A stretch of 64,000 bases of DNA, taken from assembly GCA_037893245.1 (NCBI GenBank), contig JBAIAA010000531.1:2356001-2420000 (forward strand), read 5' to 3'. Position 1 is the stretch's first letter; each line of letters starts with the position of its first letter. The notes beneath the pieces were generated by a model. The model made no database searches and was not told the DNA's origin. It worked only from the letters and a program-made list of their open reading frames with translations. The DNA is from Crossaster papposus (lineage: Eukaryota; Echinodermata; Asteroidea; Velatida; Solasteridae). This document shows, in pieces, positions 51,331 through 63,190 of this stretch. Both the position numbers and the translations under genes were made by a program.

Positions 51331-52830
51331 CGATATATTGGCTAACTGCAGAGAGCAGGAAGGTACATGTAGTACAAGCAATGACCAACAAACAACTAGC
51401 ATCTTTGCTGAAGATGAGCTATCTGATGATGACCTTCGTCCAGCTAAATTAAACAATATATGTGGTTTGTTCTTACTGACATTGTTTATTGTTTTAATTA
51501 ATCTAAATTTGTTGTTTTGAATTGTTTAAACAATTTAATTTTAAAATCCCAGCATGGTACTCTTCAGGAATTAGGGTTTGTGTTGGAACCAGTGGATTGC
51601 CGGGGGAAGGGTGTGTTGACAGTGACACTGGATTTCATTATACCCGCACAGCAACATGTTCCAATTAACAGGAAGCCCTGTCTGTCTATAAGCTTGACTT
51701 ATAAAGCAAAATTGCAGTGTATTTATTCTTGTTGAATATCTCATATGAAAGTTTATTACTGCTCCAACAGTGACCTTTTCAAAACTTGTGGAAAGTTGAA
51801 ACTTAATGTTCTGATTGGTTCTTTCCATAAAGGTGCTACCAGCAAAGATAGTGGCAGCAGACGAAAGCAACCAAGACGCTAACCCATCAGAAACAACTTA
51901 GTAATATGCAGGCCTACCAGTAGTTTTTGCCAAAGTTTACGGTATTCAAGATTGGATTGTGCGCGTCGCGTAATGTTTTCACACAGTGCGCCTGCTATCG
52001 ACACAATTGGGCCAAACAAAATAAATTGTGTGTTTACGGTAACGGCTTTAAACAAATCCAGGTAGGTAGATAGTAGGGCTAGTAGATAGGAAAATAATTA
52101 TTATGTTGTTATTTCAGTCGAGTTTTAATACGTTTGGTAATTACTCCAAAAATTAATGGCAATAAAAACTTACTTGGTAAGAAGTACAGCAGCTTTGGAT
52201 AGTATAATGCATTTTTAGAAACTTTTCACTTCGAAGTACTGCGGTTATGAAACAATATATCACTTTTTATCCACAAAAATTTGAATCTGAGAAGCGTTAC
52301 TGCAGTGACGTTTCTCAGACTGTGTATTCCAATGCAGATTATTCTTCCTGCGTGAACATAACCGCTCCAGATTTTCGACAATATCTCAAAATCGCTACCA
52401 CCTTTTGAAATGAAATTTGTAAAGTTTAGTTTTATGGTATATATCTATAACTATATAGGATTGAAACAAACAATGGGTTCCAATTACCAAACGTGTACGA
52501 TCCCTTTAATGTTACCGGTACTTTAAACGATATTTATGAAGTTTAGTTATGAACTGAAACAATTTGGCCTGTGAAAACTTAGTATGGCCTTCATGGAAGT
52601 TTCTCTTGTATTAAGGTGGTAACAATTGATAATATGTACATGTAATCACAGTATGGGTTACATCAACTGTTAACTTTAAAAAGAATATGTTCACCTTTAA
52701 AAGCTTGACACTCGTCCTGTGAAATGTTTATTATCCTGTTATATAGTATGACTATGCTATGAAATTTGTTGTAATTAATCAAGGAGGCCCCCCCACAGAA
52801 AAGGCTAAGGTCAGGGGGAAAATCTAAAAT
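51331..52830. other. Exon-like pieces then non-coding sequence
   Basis: 51331-51450 continues the MTPLP frame with an acidic peptide. 51550-51735 reads GTLQELGFVLEPVDCRGKGV and a beta-rich stretch; about 51833-51900 reads VLPAKIVAADESNQDANPSE. These may be exons of one unrecognised plus-strand gene. From 51900 on I see nothing. Confidence 0.3.
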
Positions 52831-52834
52831 ACCT

Positions 52835-53740
52835 GACTCTGACACCGATGGTGGCTTGCTGGGGATGGGAGATAATATTATCCCAAATACCAGGCTTTGA
52901 GACTGATGGTGGCTTGCTCGGGATGGCAGATAATATTATCCCAAATACCAGGCTCTGACACTGACGGTGGCTTGCTCGGCATGGGAGATAATATTATCCC
53001 AAATACCAGGCTCTGACACTGATGGTGGCTTGCTTGAGATGGGAGATAATATTATCCCAAATACCAGGCTTTGAGACTGATGGTGGCTTGCTCGGGATGG
53101 CAGACAATATTATCCCAAATACCAGGCTCTGACACTGATGGTGGCTTGCTCGGGATGGCAGATAATATTATCCCAAATACCAGGCTCTGACACTGATGGT
53201 GGCTTGCTCGGGATGGGAGATAATATTATCTCAAATACCAGGCTCTTACACTGATGGTGGCTTGCTCGGGATGGGAGATAATATTATCCCAAATATCAGG
53301 CTCTTACACTGATGGTGGCTTGCTCGGCATGGGAGGTAATATTATCCCAAATACCAGGCTCTTACACTGATGGTGGCTTGCTCGGGATGGGAGATAATAT
53401 TATCCAAAATACCAGGCTCTGACACTGATGGTGGGCTTGTTCGACATGTGAGAAAATATTATCCCAAATACCAGGCTCTTACACTGATGGTGGCTTGCTC
53501 GACATGGAAGATAATATTATCCCAAATACCAGGCTCTGACACTGATGGTGGCTTGCTCGGCATGTGAGAAAATATTATTTCAAATACCAGGCTCTGAACC
53601 TAATGGTGACTTGCTCGACATGGGAGATAATATCCCAAATACCAGGCTCTGACAAAAATGGTGGCTTGCTTGGCACAGGAGATAACATCCCAAATATTAA
53701 CCTCCAAAACTGATGGTGGCTTGCTCGGCATGGGTTGGTT
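52835..53740. repeat. ~58-bp minisatellite with palindromic core
   Basis: About 15 copies of TGGTGGCTTGCTCGGGATGG plus GAGATAATATTATCCCAAAT and ACCAGGCTCTGACACTGA. GATAATATTATC is a perfect palindrome in most units. Decay increases towards the right end. Confidence 0.95.
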
Positions 53741-53922
53741 GGAGGTGGAAAGTGAAGTCAACCCTGAGCAAATAATTATTTTGTTTTTATATTGTACCTA
53801 AAAGTGTTTAATATTTAAATAAATACAAAGACTTCTGTGGATAACATTTATTTTTGGTATAGTATAACAATTTAACAAAAAACACCATTTGGGAAAAAAA
53901 ATGTGAACTAATTTAGTTCACT

Positions 53923-55954
53923 TTGAAAGTATTTGCTGTTACTCTGCCCCCATTTCAGATCTTTCTCACAGGAGGAGCAGGAACAGCAAAGTCCCATTTT
54001 ATCAAATGTATCAAGCACTTTGCTCAAAAGACATTTGCACAGTTAGCTGATTCAACTGATGATATAACAGTATTGGTAGTAGCTCACACAGGAACAGCAG
54101 CATTAAACATTTCTGGACAAACAATTTGTTCAGCATTCAAAATCAGTCCCAAAGCATCAGCAAACTATACACCTCTTGCAGAAGCTTCTCTGAACACGCT
54201 ACGTACCAGATTTCAACATCTACAGCTTGTAATTATTGATGAAATATCAATGGTAAATGCAAAGCAATTACAGTACATACATGGCCGACTCCAACAAATC
54301 AAAGGAACCTCAGGTACCTCATATTTTGGCAACGTTTCTATTTTGGCAGTTGGAGACTTCTACCAGTTGCCACCCATTAATCCACCCAGACCAATATGCC
54401 TTCCATACAAATACATCCTGATTGATCTGTGGAACCCCCTTTTCCTTATCTGGGAGCTAATACAAATAATGCGGCAACAAGATGATGTAGTATTTGCACA
54501 AATGCTCAACCGACTTCGAGTTCGACAAAAAGATAACCAACTGCAAAATGCAGATGAACAGCTGTTAATGTCTCGTATAGTGGGAAATAATGGACTGTTG
54601 GCTCCAACAAAAGCATTACATATCTATGCTCAAAATGCAGATGTTGACCATCACAATGCAACCATGCTGGAATCACTAAATACACAGACTTATACCCTCA
54701 AGGCCATTGACACGGACCAAATTGGTGGACAAACTCGAACACGTGGAACACCTCATAAGACCAGTAGAAGCGACACATCTCTACCGTCTGAACTTCTCAA
54801 AGCAGTCGGGGCAAGAGCCATGCTTAATACAAATGTTGATGTAGATGATGGTCTCTCCAATGGCGTATCAGGCATAATCAAAGGCATAACTTTTAGTAAC
54901 TCTTCCAACATGCCAAATGCTGTGTTTTTTTCAGTTTGATAGCCCACGCATTGGTATAAAATCTCGAACTTCACAAGCAATGCCTCCTGAATATTCAACA
55001 TGTGTTGCCATAAAGCCCTACAAAGTCACCTTTCAAATGAAGAAGAATACTTGCATTACTACAAGAGAACAAATGCCGTTAAAACTAGCATGGGCTGTGA
55101 CAGTTCATAAAGTTCAAGGTCAGACAACTGATCAAGCTGTCATTTCAATGAAACATCACACAAAAGCAATGGCTTATGTAGCCCTCAGTCGCGTCACTTA
55201 TCTCAGTGGAATGTATCTAATAGACTATGATTCCAACAAAATATTCTGTGATAAAGGCATTGCAAAAGAAATTTTTAAAATGCCAATTTGTGACGTATCG
55301 TCATCAAATCCTCTTAGCAATGTTGACTCCTCTAACAACTTTGTCATTGCTCACCACAATGTTCAGAGTCTTTGTAAACACATTGATGACATTCGCACTG
55401 ATTACGAACTTAGCAAAGCACATGTCATCTGCATTTCTGAAACATGGCTTACATCAAACAGTGACCTGCATGCATTATCAATCAATGGATACAGTCTTCT
55501 GCAACCATCACAATGTGTAGGTAGAGGAAGAGGGGTAGCTATGTATATAAAGGATTCAATTCAGTACAGTACAAAACCCTTTCGAGCAGATAACTGTGAC
55601 ATACTTGCAATAACAACTGATAACAGTCCAAAGTTACTCATACTTGTTGTATATAAACCAATTGCAACAAACACCAGCACATTTTGCCAGGAAATGACTG
55701 AAATATGCGCCAATATTGATATTTTGCACCATGATTACACGGTTATACTTGGTGACTTTAACCACAACCTCGTGAACAAACAAGTTTTACCACCTTTTAC
55801 GCAATATCATCAAGTCATTTCAAAGCAAACAACAGACCAAAATACCCTCCTTGATCATATCTATATAAGCCCCCTTCCAGATCAGTTTACAGCTTCTGTA
55901 TTGACCACACACTACAGCTACCATGATCCTGTAGCTATTGCAATCAAATACTAA
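53923..55954 (+). pseudogene. Helentron PIF1-type helicase fused to AP-type endonuclease
   Basis: Walker A FLTGGAGTAKSHFIKC (Gly-to-Ala before Lys), Walker B LVIIDEISMV, motif III AVGDFYQLPP, IV IQIMRQQDD, V AMLNTNVDVDDGLSNGVSG, VI AWAVTVHKVQGQT and AYVALSRVT. It is followed by an APE-like domain: NFVIAHHNVQSL, CISETWL, GRGRGVAMYIKD, LGDFNHNL, LLDHIYIS and HDPVAIAI. A helicase-plus-endonuclease order defines the Helentron branch. One extra T in the T7 run at about 54923-54929 shifts the frame (first frame stops at 54939, second open from 54917). Otherwise the ORF is intact. Confidence 0.9.
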
Positions 55955-55986
55955 CAAATTTAAACAATTCTTTTATCTGGCAGATC

Positions 55987-56400
55987 ATGGAGACGGTTAA
56001 CAAAATCTTACAAGACAAGCTTGGAAGCAAACCATCGCCATACCCCAAACCCATAAAACGTCATGTCGTCAAGACCAAAGAGAAGGAGGACCGACTTGAA
56101 GTCAGCTTTGCTGATGCAACAGGAGCTATTAAAGGGTACATCTACAGCAAAGACCTGTATTCCAAGTTCCAACCAGGGAAAGGTGTTCTTTTAAGGAACT
56201 ATACAAAAGGTCGGAAAGCAGATTTAATTTTGATAAACGCAAAAACAAAAGTAACTCAATCTACACCACTCACTATCGCAACGGAGATCATACAAGCAGC
56301 TGACATGCTTGTAGATCCACCACCACCACCACCAACAGCTTTGGACGAGATCAAGAAGGAAAGTAGCCAGACAGTGACGGTGCAAGGTGTCGTCATCCAG
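55987..56400 (+). CDS. RPA-like OB-fold protein, exon 1 (Helentron accessory)
   Basis: METVNKILQDKLGSKPSPYP, then VVKTKEKEDRLEVSFADATG, IKGYIYSKDLYSKFQPGKGV and a Pro-rich linker (PPPPPPTALDEIKK) followed by TVTVQGVVIQ at donor CAG|GTAAGC. The five-strand OB pattern and the placement 33 bp after the helicase ORF fit the RPA-like single-strand-DNA-binding protein known from animal Helitrons. Confidence 0.7.
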
Positions 56401-59317
56401 GTAAGCTTATTAACAGTGTGCTAGGCCACGTCCCCACTTTATGATCCCCCAATTGCCGAATCTGATCCTGCAAATGCCCAGTTGCAGCATCAGATCTGGC
56501 AATCCAATGAAGTAGGGGTTCGAATCACAAAAGTGCCATCTCAATCTCATCCGGCAATCTTGATCCTGCACCAGCCTACTGGGCGATCAGATCTGGCAAT
56601 GGCCAATCAAAAGTTGATCAACTAGTGCATGGCCAGTGCAAATTTCACATGCCAATATCTGCTAATGAAACCAAACTTACGGTAAAACAAATGTATGTGA
56701 CAGCCATACACCTCTCTGCATACCTTTCCAACCTAATTACATTTTCAAATGTAAACATTGTGGACTTTTGCACAAATTATAATATTTCATATCAGCCATG
56801 GTTCTTCAAAAAATAGTGTACTGTTTCAAAATGGCAGCCATGCAACTGGTCGAACCATTTTATGTGCATGTGGCACAATTATATAGACCCACATCTGCAC
56901 AAAATACTCTTTGAAATACCAGTTTTGCACAAAACATGGTCATATGGTTTTAGAAGCGTTAAAAAAAGCCAAGTAAATATAATAGTTACTGCATATTTTA
57001 AAATTAGCTTCATGGAAAATCCTATTTGTTGAAAGAGCACAATTGCTTTTAACATCAAACTCATTCTTATTGAACCCAAGTATGCTATCAATCTTCCATT
57101 CTTAATTTTTTACAGAATGAAGTCCTTAAAACCTATTATAAAACTTGAATGCAGTTTTGTTGAAAGATGCTGTACCTGACTTTCATTTCAAATGGTCGCA
57201 ACAGAATCGTGGATGACTTCAGACCCTTGAAGAAATGTCAACCTATGAGTTGATTGTGCAAGGGCACTGGATTGTACGTGCCATCGCACGGACTGACAGC
57301 AGTACGTTATGAATTGTTGTCACCTACATGTATGTGAAGTTTTGAAGGCACATGCCAGTCCTAAATTAAGTATGACCGTGTGTGTCATAAGTCTGTTTGA
57401 AAGTTGCATGTTTAAGTTTCATTTTTTGTTTAAACTTCTACATGTACAGTTGTACGGGGGTTCAATTCCATTCAGTGGACAGACAGAATAAGACACAATG
57501 ACACCAAATACTCCGGTTTCTATACTTTTAATTCCTTCCTCCAAACATCCAAACAATAAGCACACGATATCGGTATTACTTGTGATTTAACTTGCTGAAT
57601 CGCAACGTGGAGCCTGGGGTGCGTACACGCGGAGCTAGCTTTTCAGGACAACCTTCACAACTCAGATCTGTGCAGCAACTAACTGCGCGTGCGCGCCCAC
57701 GCACTTTTCACGCCAATTTCACGCTGACTTGCGCTGCTCCAACCTCCACTAAAAGTAAACAGCGCCACCTATACTAGATTCTGCAAACTCTACATCATCC
57801 CCTCCCCGGGGAAAGAATGCGTCCCGCATTCGCGAACAACAAATTTAACTAGAAAAACGCCATTAACAAGTTAACTTAAGGTTCTAAGAAAACAAGAACA
57901 GTTAAAACTATAAGTGGACCACCATGTCCTACTCCTGAAAGAATTCCTCCGAAGTAATCCTCGCGATCAAGGAATCCTCATCGTAGAGGTCGAAAATGCG
58001 CCTCCGCTTGACGAGCTTTCCTGTTGCCTCATCTGATTGGCCTGAAACCGTTGCAGAACTTGGGGGTATGATAACTCTTCTGAAGGATGTTGCACCTTGT
58101 GACGAAGCCAAACGCCTCTCATCTGGAGACGGGTGTAATTCCAGGCACGGTCCGGACTTCTTCTCGGGTGTCTTGGAGATCTCGGGCGTCTTGGGAGCTT
58201 TGGGGGAATTGCTGACTGATACCGGCGACTGGTTGCCTACATCAAGATTGCCTGCGTGAGCCCGTCGGATGTGCCTCGCCAAGTCGTATTTCCGGCCGTA
58301 GATTATGTCGCAAAACGGACAAATTTCTACATGTACAGTTGTACATGCTTTAATGCATTTTCATGAAACTTACATGCAGTGGCCCATTGGGTTACTGAGG
58401 TCAAAGGTCATCTCACGGTCATAAAAGATCATTGTTTGTATGTACATGCATGTTAAAGTTTCACGTGAAGTTTTTGGGGGAAAATGTGTTCTACATGCCT
58501 TCATAGATTTTCATAACAATTTGATGGAGTGACCCTTGGATAAGAAAACAATTCTTTATCAGATTACTGAGATCAAAGGTCATGTAGGGGTCATTAAAGG
58601 TCATTTTTCGTATGTACAGGTTTCAGGTCAAGTTTTGAAAAAAACACCAGCTTTTTATAAAACTTGCATGCAGTTTTGTTGAAAGATGCTGTACCTGACT
58701 TTCATTTCAAATGGTCGCAACAGAATCGTGGATGACTTCAGACCCTTGAAGAAATGTCAACCTATGAGATGATTGTACATGCCATCGCACAAACTGACAG
58801 CAGTACGTTAGGAATTGTTACTTGTATATGAAGTTTTGAAGGCACTTGCCAGTCCTAAATTCAGTATGACCGTGTGTGTCATAATTCTATGTTAAAGTTT
58901 CATGTTAAGTCTTTGAATTTTTGTATAACTTTTACATGTACAGTTGTACATGTACATGCTTTCATGTATTTCCATTAAACTTAGATGCACTGATCCTTGG
59001 GTGAGAAGAAACAATTCTTCATGTGATAACTGAGGTCAAAGGTCATCTAGGATTATTAAAGATCATTTTTCATATGTATGTTATAACAAGGTAATTTGTA
59101 AAGACCCAAGGACCTTGTTACAATTTTGTTTGACTGTCTGTAGTGACCCTCGAGTGGGAACACCATTCTTTATCAGATTACTGAGGTGGAATTAGGTCAT
59201 TGTTCAAATAGGCTTGAAATGTTACACTGGAAGAGCACAATTGCTTTTAACATCAAACTCATTCTTATTGTTCAAACCCAAGTATGCTATCAATCTTCCA
59301 TTCTTAATTGTTTACAG
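56401..59317. repeat. RPA-like gene intron with segmental duplication and decoy exon
   Basis: 57000-57380 is repeated with small changes at 58660-58880 (GATGCTGTACCTGACTTTCA, CAACAGAATCGTGGATGACT) and at 59227-59340 (AGAGCACAATTGCTTTTAAC). The duplicated acceptor at 57111-57114 is followed by AATGAAGTCCTTAAAACCTA, the start of exon 2 in decayed form. AGGTCAAAGGTCA-type motifs recur (58395, 58570, 59032). Confidence 0.8.
57436..58344 (-). mobile_element. Retroposed fragment with C2H2 ORF, 20-bp target duplication
   Basis: TTCTACATGTACAGTTGTAC occurs at 57436-57455 and 58325-58344 around an 869-bp insert. The minus-strand ORF 58324-57929 reads ICPFCDIIYGRKYDLARHIR, RAHAG (C-x2-C-x12-H-x4-H finger), then a Ser/Pro-rich stretch and RRRIFDLYDEDSLIARITSE EFFQE. 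Downstream (minus) a GGGGAGGGGA purine tract is followed by TGATGTAG, as at the 3' LTR junction of Ty3-type elements. The 5' end is truncated inside the ORF. Confidence 0.75.
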
Positions 59318-59524
59318 GATGAAATCCCTAAATCCTATTCGAAAGGTACAGTCCGCAATATTACCATGAAAGACCCAACTGGAACAATGCAGGTTGCGTT
59401 GTGGAACCAAAATGCACACAGCCCCATCAAAATGGGAGACAATGTCCGCCTCACGCATCTCAGCCCCCAAAAGAACATCAAAACGCTGGCTTTAAATACA
59501 ACCAACCACACTGACATTTCGTAA
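59318..59524 (+). CDS. RPA-like OB-fold protein, exon 2
   Basis: Acceptor TTGTTTACAG, phase 0, stop TAA. It reads DEIPKSYSKGTVRNITMKDP then TGTMQVALWNQNAHSPIKMG and DNVRLTHLSP. K....D.TG...V.LW......I..G..V.L is a second OB-fold half. It completes the small two-exon accessory gene. Confidence 0.7.
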   Translation, partial: DEIPKSYSKGTVRNITMKDPTGTMQVALWNQNAHSPIKMGDNVRLTHLSPQKNIKTLALNTTNHTDIS

Positions 59525-59668
59525 TAAAATATAGAGGCCTATACACTAGTTACACACCAGCACTTTGTTCATTCCACATATCAACGTCTATTGCATAACA
59601 AAAGTTTCAGCTTTGGTCCACCAAATGCAGTGGCATATTACACGTACCTTGTCCAACAAACCTTGATT

Positions 59669-60923
59669 ACAGTTTTTCTCAATCGCTTTAATGCACTTTC
59701 CCAAACTCTTACCTCGTTTTTTTTAACAGCGTCTCAAAACTCCACATCATGAATGCAATTGGCCAATCCACTATTTCCAGTTTCCATTGTGTGCACACAA
59801 AATGCAAAACTCTAAACGCACTTGCCATAGCACAGATGCAATTTTCATTCTATTTTGACATTCTAGGCAAAACAGGTTGTTTTCTTCTCAACTGACTGTG
59901 TACCTTTTCTATTCGAAATACCGCAGTTGTGCATTGGGTAAATCATTGCATGCAAAATACTACGTACAATGAGCATTGTGTTTGTACAAAAGATAACGCC
60001 AGCACGATGGGAGTGAGTAACTGCTCTTCACTGGCACAATTGAATAGGCCTACTACCAGAGCATAATGCTCTCCATTCCATCACACAAGGTGGAGATGCT
60101 GAATGTTCAGTACTCATGACGTATATAAGGGTTCCACTGAGCGCACTAGTTCTACGTAAAATGGAGCGAGAAGCAGGTATCAACGAGCGTCGTGCAAGAG
60201 ACGGTGTCCGTGTGCGTGGTGGTAGGGCAGGAGGAAGAGTGCACAGGGGACGGGGAGGCAGGGAAGGGGAGAGGGAAAGAGGCAGGGAAAGAGGCAGGGG
60301 AAGAGACAGGGGAAGAGGCACGGGAAGAGGCACGGGAAGAGGCAGGGGAAGAGGCAGGGGAAGAGGCATGGGAAGAGGCAGGGGAAGAGGCAGGGGAAGA
60401 GGCAGGGGAAGAGGCAGGGAAAGAGGCAGGGGAAGGAATATGAATGTTCCAAATGAGATACGAGCCACCATTGTTGACCATGTAGTGAATCATGGCCTAA
60501 GTATGGCTGAAGCAATACCACATGTACATGTATTACACAATATGTAATAAACGTAATACATTCAAGATACACACTGTCACAAATGTGTCTTTTCTTATAT
60601 AGTGTGTCAATTTGTTGTTTACATTGTCAGCATCACTATCACTCTGTCCAGTTTTGATGCAACTACTTTGCCATTTGGGTGTCGGTGTTCACGCAGTGAT
60701 CAGAAGGAGCTGTGCATTTGGTTACATTGATGTAGCAATCGACTGACTTAGTGTATTTTGACGCCTGTTGTTAGCATTTTGATTGTTATATTTGCTTTTG
60801 CACGGGTGGTACAGTGTTGTGAGAAATGCTTTCAGTGTTTTGGGGATTGCATTTTGAGTTTTGAGAAAGAGGTTACTGTCTCGGGAAGTGCATCAAAGCA
60901 ACTGAGAAAAACTGTAATAGAAA
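59669..60923. mobile_element. Internally deleted IS630/Tc1-like transposon
   Basis: The left end TTACAGTTTTTCTCAATCGC is matched on the right by the reverse complement of GCAACTGAGAAAAACTGTAA, with further TIR similarity (TGCACTT.CCC) and flanking TA. The interior carries only the N-terminal ORF below. The catalytic DDE part is absent, so it is non-autonomous. Confidence 0.85.
60161..60547 (+). pseudogene. Truncated transposase N-terminus with RG repeats and HTH
   Basis: From MEREAGINERRARDG, an Arg/Gly repeat (12-bp unit GGCAGGGGAAGA) covers about residues 30-95. Then NEIRATIVDHVVNHGLSMAE AIPHVHV, the start of the helix-turn-helix seen in IS630/Tc1-like transposases (...IRATIVDHV..HG..M.EAG). 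It stops where the rest of the HTH should be. The start at 60116 (MTYIRVPLSALVLRKM) is less likely because it includes non-family residues. Confidence 0.75.
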
Positions 60924-61400
60924 GTTGACAACTATAACTAGCCTACACAAAAGTGAATTATACTATGTGAAGTCTTAAGAGCACTTGCCAGTTCAAATTA
61001 AATTCAGTAGTCAAGTGTCATCAGAGGGAATTAGGTCATTGTTCAAATAGGCTTGAAATTTTACACTGGCGATCCGAGGATCACTTGTTAGTTTCAAGGA
61101 CACAATGTAAACCAAAACAAAAAAAGGCACTTTTGATTTTTTGGTCCACATTTTCAATTTAATATTAGCCAACTTCATCTTTTATTTGTTGGGTTTATTT
61201 TGTAATTTTATTAGGATATATCATATAGCTGTCATACAGATCTTTGTCATCTGATTGGATTGGAACTTGGGTCACATGACATTCATTATTTTTCCCATTC
61301 ACGCCGCGGCTCAAAAGGTTCCATTCACCCACAGGGGAATGGGATTTACTTTTTAACCGTTATGATCATCCTTGTCCCCACGGCCTTTGAACAGTGGATT
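60924..61400. other. Non-coding, with a repeat shared with 59190
   Basis: GGAATTAGGTCATTGTTCAA at 61027 also occurs at 59188, so the Helentron-flank repeat family continues. No exon supported. Confidence 0.4.
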
Positions 61401-61401
61401 C

Positions 61402-61764
61402 TCAATCCAAAATCTGGGAGAGAAGGTTGTGATCCAATCTGTGCGCTCCTGCACACACAAAAATGGCTGCAACATGTACGTCAACAGACACATAAGCCAA
61501 CGATCCTAAATTCGCTAGACGTTCGCGGATCTGTATGTCAGTTATATAAAACAAATAGTGAGTGGCTCTAAATTGTGAAATGTCGCTCGGTAAAATCTGC
61601 ACTTTGCGATAATATTCCTCCAATTCCACTCTGAGCCACTCAATATTTGTGTACTTCAAACTTGGAAAACTTCTCTGCTGTCCTGAATATGACTGAATTC
61701 TTTGAAGTTGTAAAACAATACAAAATATAATTATTGAATTTGAAAGCATATTTATGACAACCAA
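61402..61764 (-). CDS. Hypothetical ORF with possible signal peptide
   Basis: MVVINMLSNSIIIFCIVLQL has a hydrophobic core and precedes QRIQSYSGQQRSFPSLKYTN, WLRVELEEYYRKVQILPSDI. It may be a first exon of a secreted or membrane protein ending at an internal donor. No family recognised and no second exon found. Confidence 0.25.
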   Translation of the reverse strand: MVVINMLSNSIIIFCIVLQLQRIQSYSGQQRSFPSLKYTNIEWLRVELEEYYRKVQILPSDISQFRATHYLFYITDIQIRERLANLGSLAYVSVDVHVAAIFVCAGAHRLDHNLLSQILD

Positions 61765-63190
61765 CTACTTTTATTCAAAATGGAGACAAAACCATGAAAT
61801 TCATATTTTTCATTCATTTAACACATACTTTGGCTCAGTGTTGGCCAACTCGGTATTTGCAAATGTTTTTCATTGTTTACATTGTATTCAAGTGCAATAC
61901 AACTATATTTTAATGAATTTGGTTTCTCTGTTTTTATATTTTTGTTTCAAAGCTATTTTAAACATGCCCAGGCAACTCTTTCATAGTCAAGACTAGACTT
62001 TTTGCATCAACTTCGAGATATCATTATTGCTTATACATTCTTTAAACAACTCCAATAACAATTAATGTATTGTGCTTTTCCAAATCACATTTATTTAGTG
62101 CCTGTTTTCAGATGAGTGTTTTCCATAAAGTGTTGCCATGTTTATGCATGTGTATACAGTTGTTGTATTCACAAAATTGTTCTTCGTATACGTGCATCTT
62201 TGTAAACAATTGACATTAAAAAAACATGTTTACTTGCAGTACCTAAACAAATGTTTTGTGTTCTTCTACTCGGAAATCATCTAATAATTTCAAATGCATG
62301 TAATCTTCAAATAAGAGTTATCGCGCAATAATAGTTATTGCGCGAGTGGAACACGGACCAATGTACAGTAGTGCGTCTATGTGCCATGTACGACGTAGCC
62401 GAAGACCAAGTGGTATACGGGACACAGATGCACTACATGTTCCGTGTTGCGCGAGTGAGATAACGAATTTATCTTCAAGCAAACTTAACTCGCGGTAAAA
62501 ACCATAGACAGCGCTGTGCGCGAAACCTAATTATATGCCACGCGCGCATCGATAACAGTACGCAACAAGTGACGATCCACATGGGACGCAAACGCTCAGC
62601 TTTTGAATTTCCAATGGATTGTGCAGCACTAGTTCTTTCTTTCTTCGGGCAAACGCTCACAACAAATATCTGCCCAATTCCTTGACCGATTTCAGCCAAA
62701 TTTGGACAGGATCTGTCTTGACCCAAGTTATATTTGTAGTGACCAGCATGTGTGGTCAAAGGTCACCTAGTGGTCACTAGTGGTTATTTTCTTCAAAATT
62801 ACAAAATGCTTCTTCCACAATCTTGGTCCAATATTGTCAAACTCGGTCAGTTACATCTCTGGACCAAGCCTCATAAAAGTTCACATAATTTGGCCAGTGG
62901 TCGCCCGATGATCAGTAAGAGTAATTTTTATTCAAAATAACGAAGTCCTCCCACAGCCTTGATCTAATTAATTTGGCCAATGGTCAACTAATGGTCATAT
63001 GGGTCATTGTGTTGAAGCATATAAAATGTATTTTCTTCTATATTCTTTAGCCGATTTCAGTCAAATTTCTCTTCATAGCTGCATGGTTAGATGCTTTGGC
63101 AATTTGGGAGTGGTGGTCACCAAGTGGTCAGTGCAAGTCGGTTCACACAAACCTTTCAAAAGACTATTTAGGCTGATATCCGTGATTCGT
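61765..63190. other. AT-rich non-coding stretch with diverged repeats
   Basis: GCCGATTTCAGTCAAATTT-type blocks recur at 62683 and 63046. A small hairpin (ATCGCGCAATAA / TTATTGCGCGA) lies at 62320-62347. No gene supported. Confidence 0.4.

Noticed and set aside
50364-51520. Long reverse and forward ORFs over the 15-bp array (DDATA, SGVIG, ASSAV, QWRHR)
   Set aside because: They arise because the period is a multiple of 3 and the unit lacks stops; only the MTPLP frame has non-repeat flanks worth keeping in mind.
60028-60572. Reverse-strand Leu/Pro and Ser/Ala-rich ORFs over the RG repeat
   Set aside because: Shadow of the plus-strand Arg/Gly repeat, which continues into a recognisable transposase HTH.
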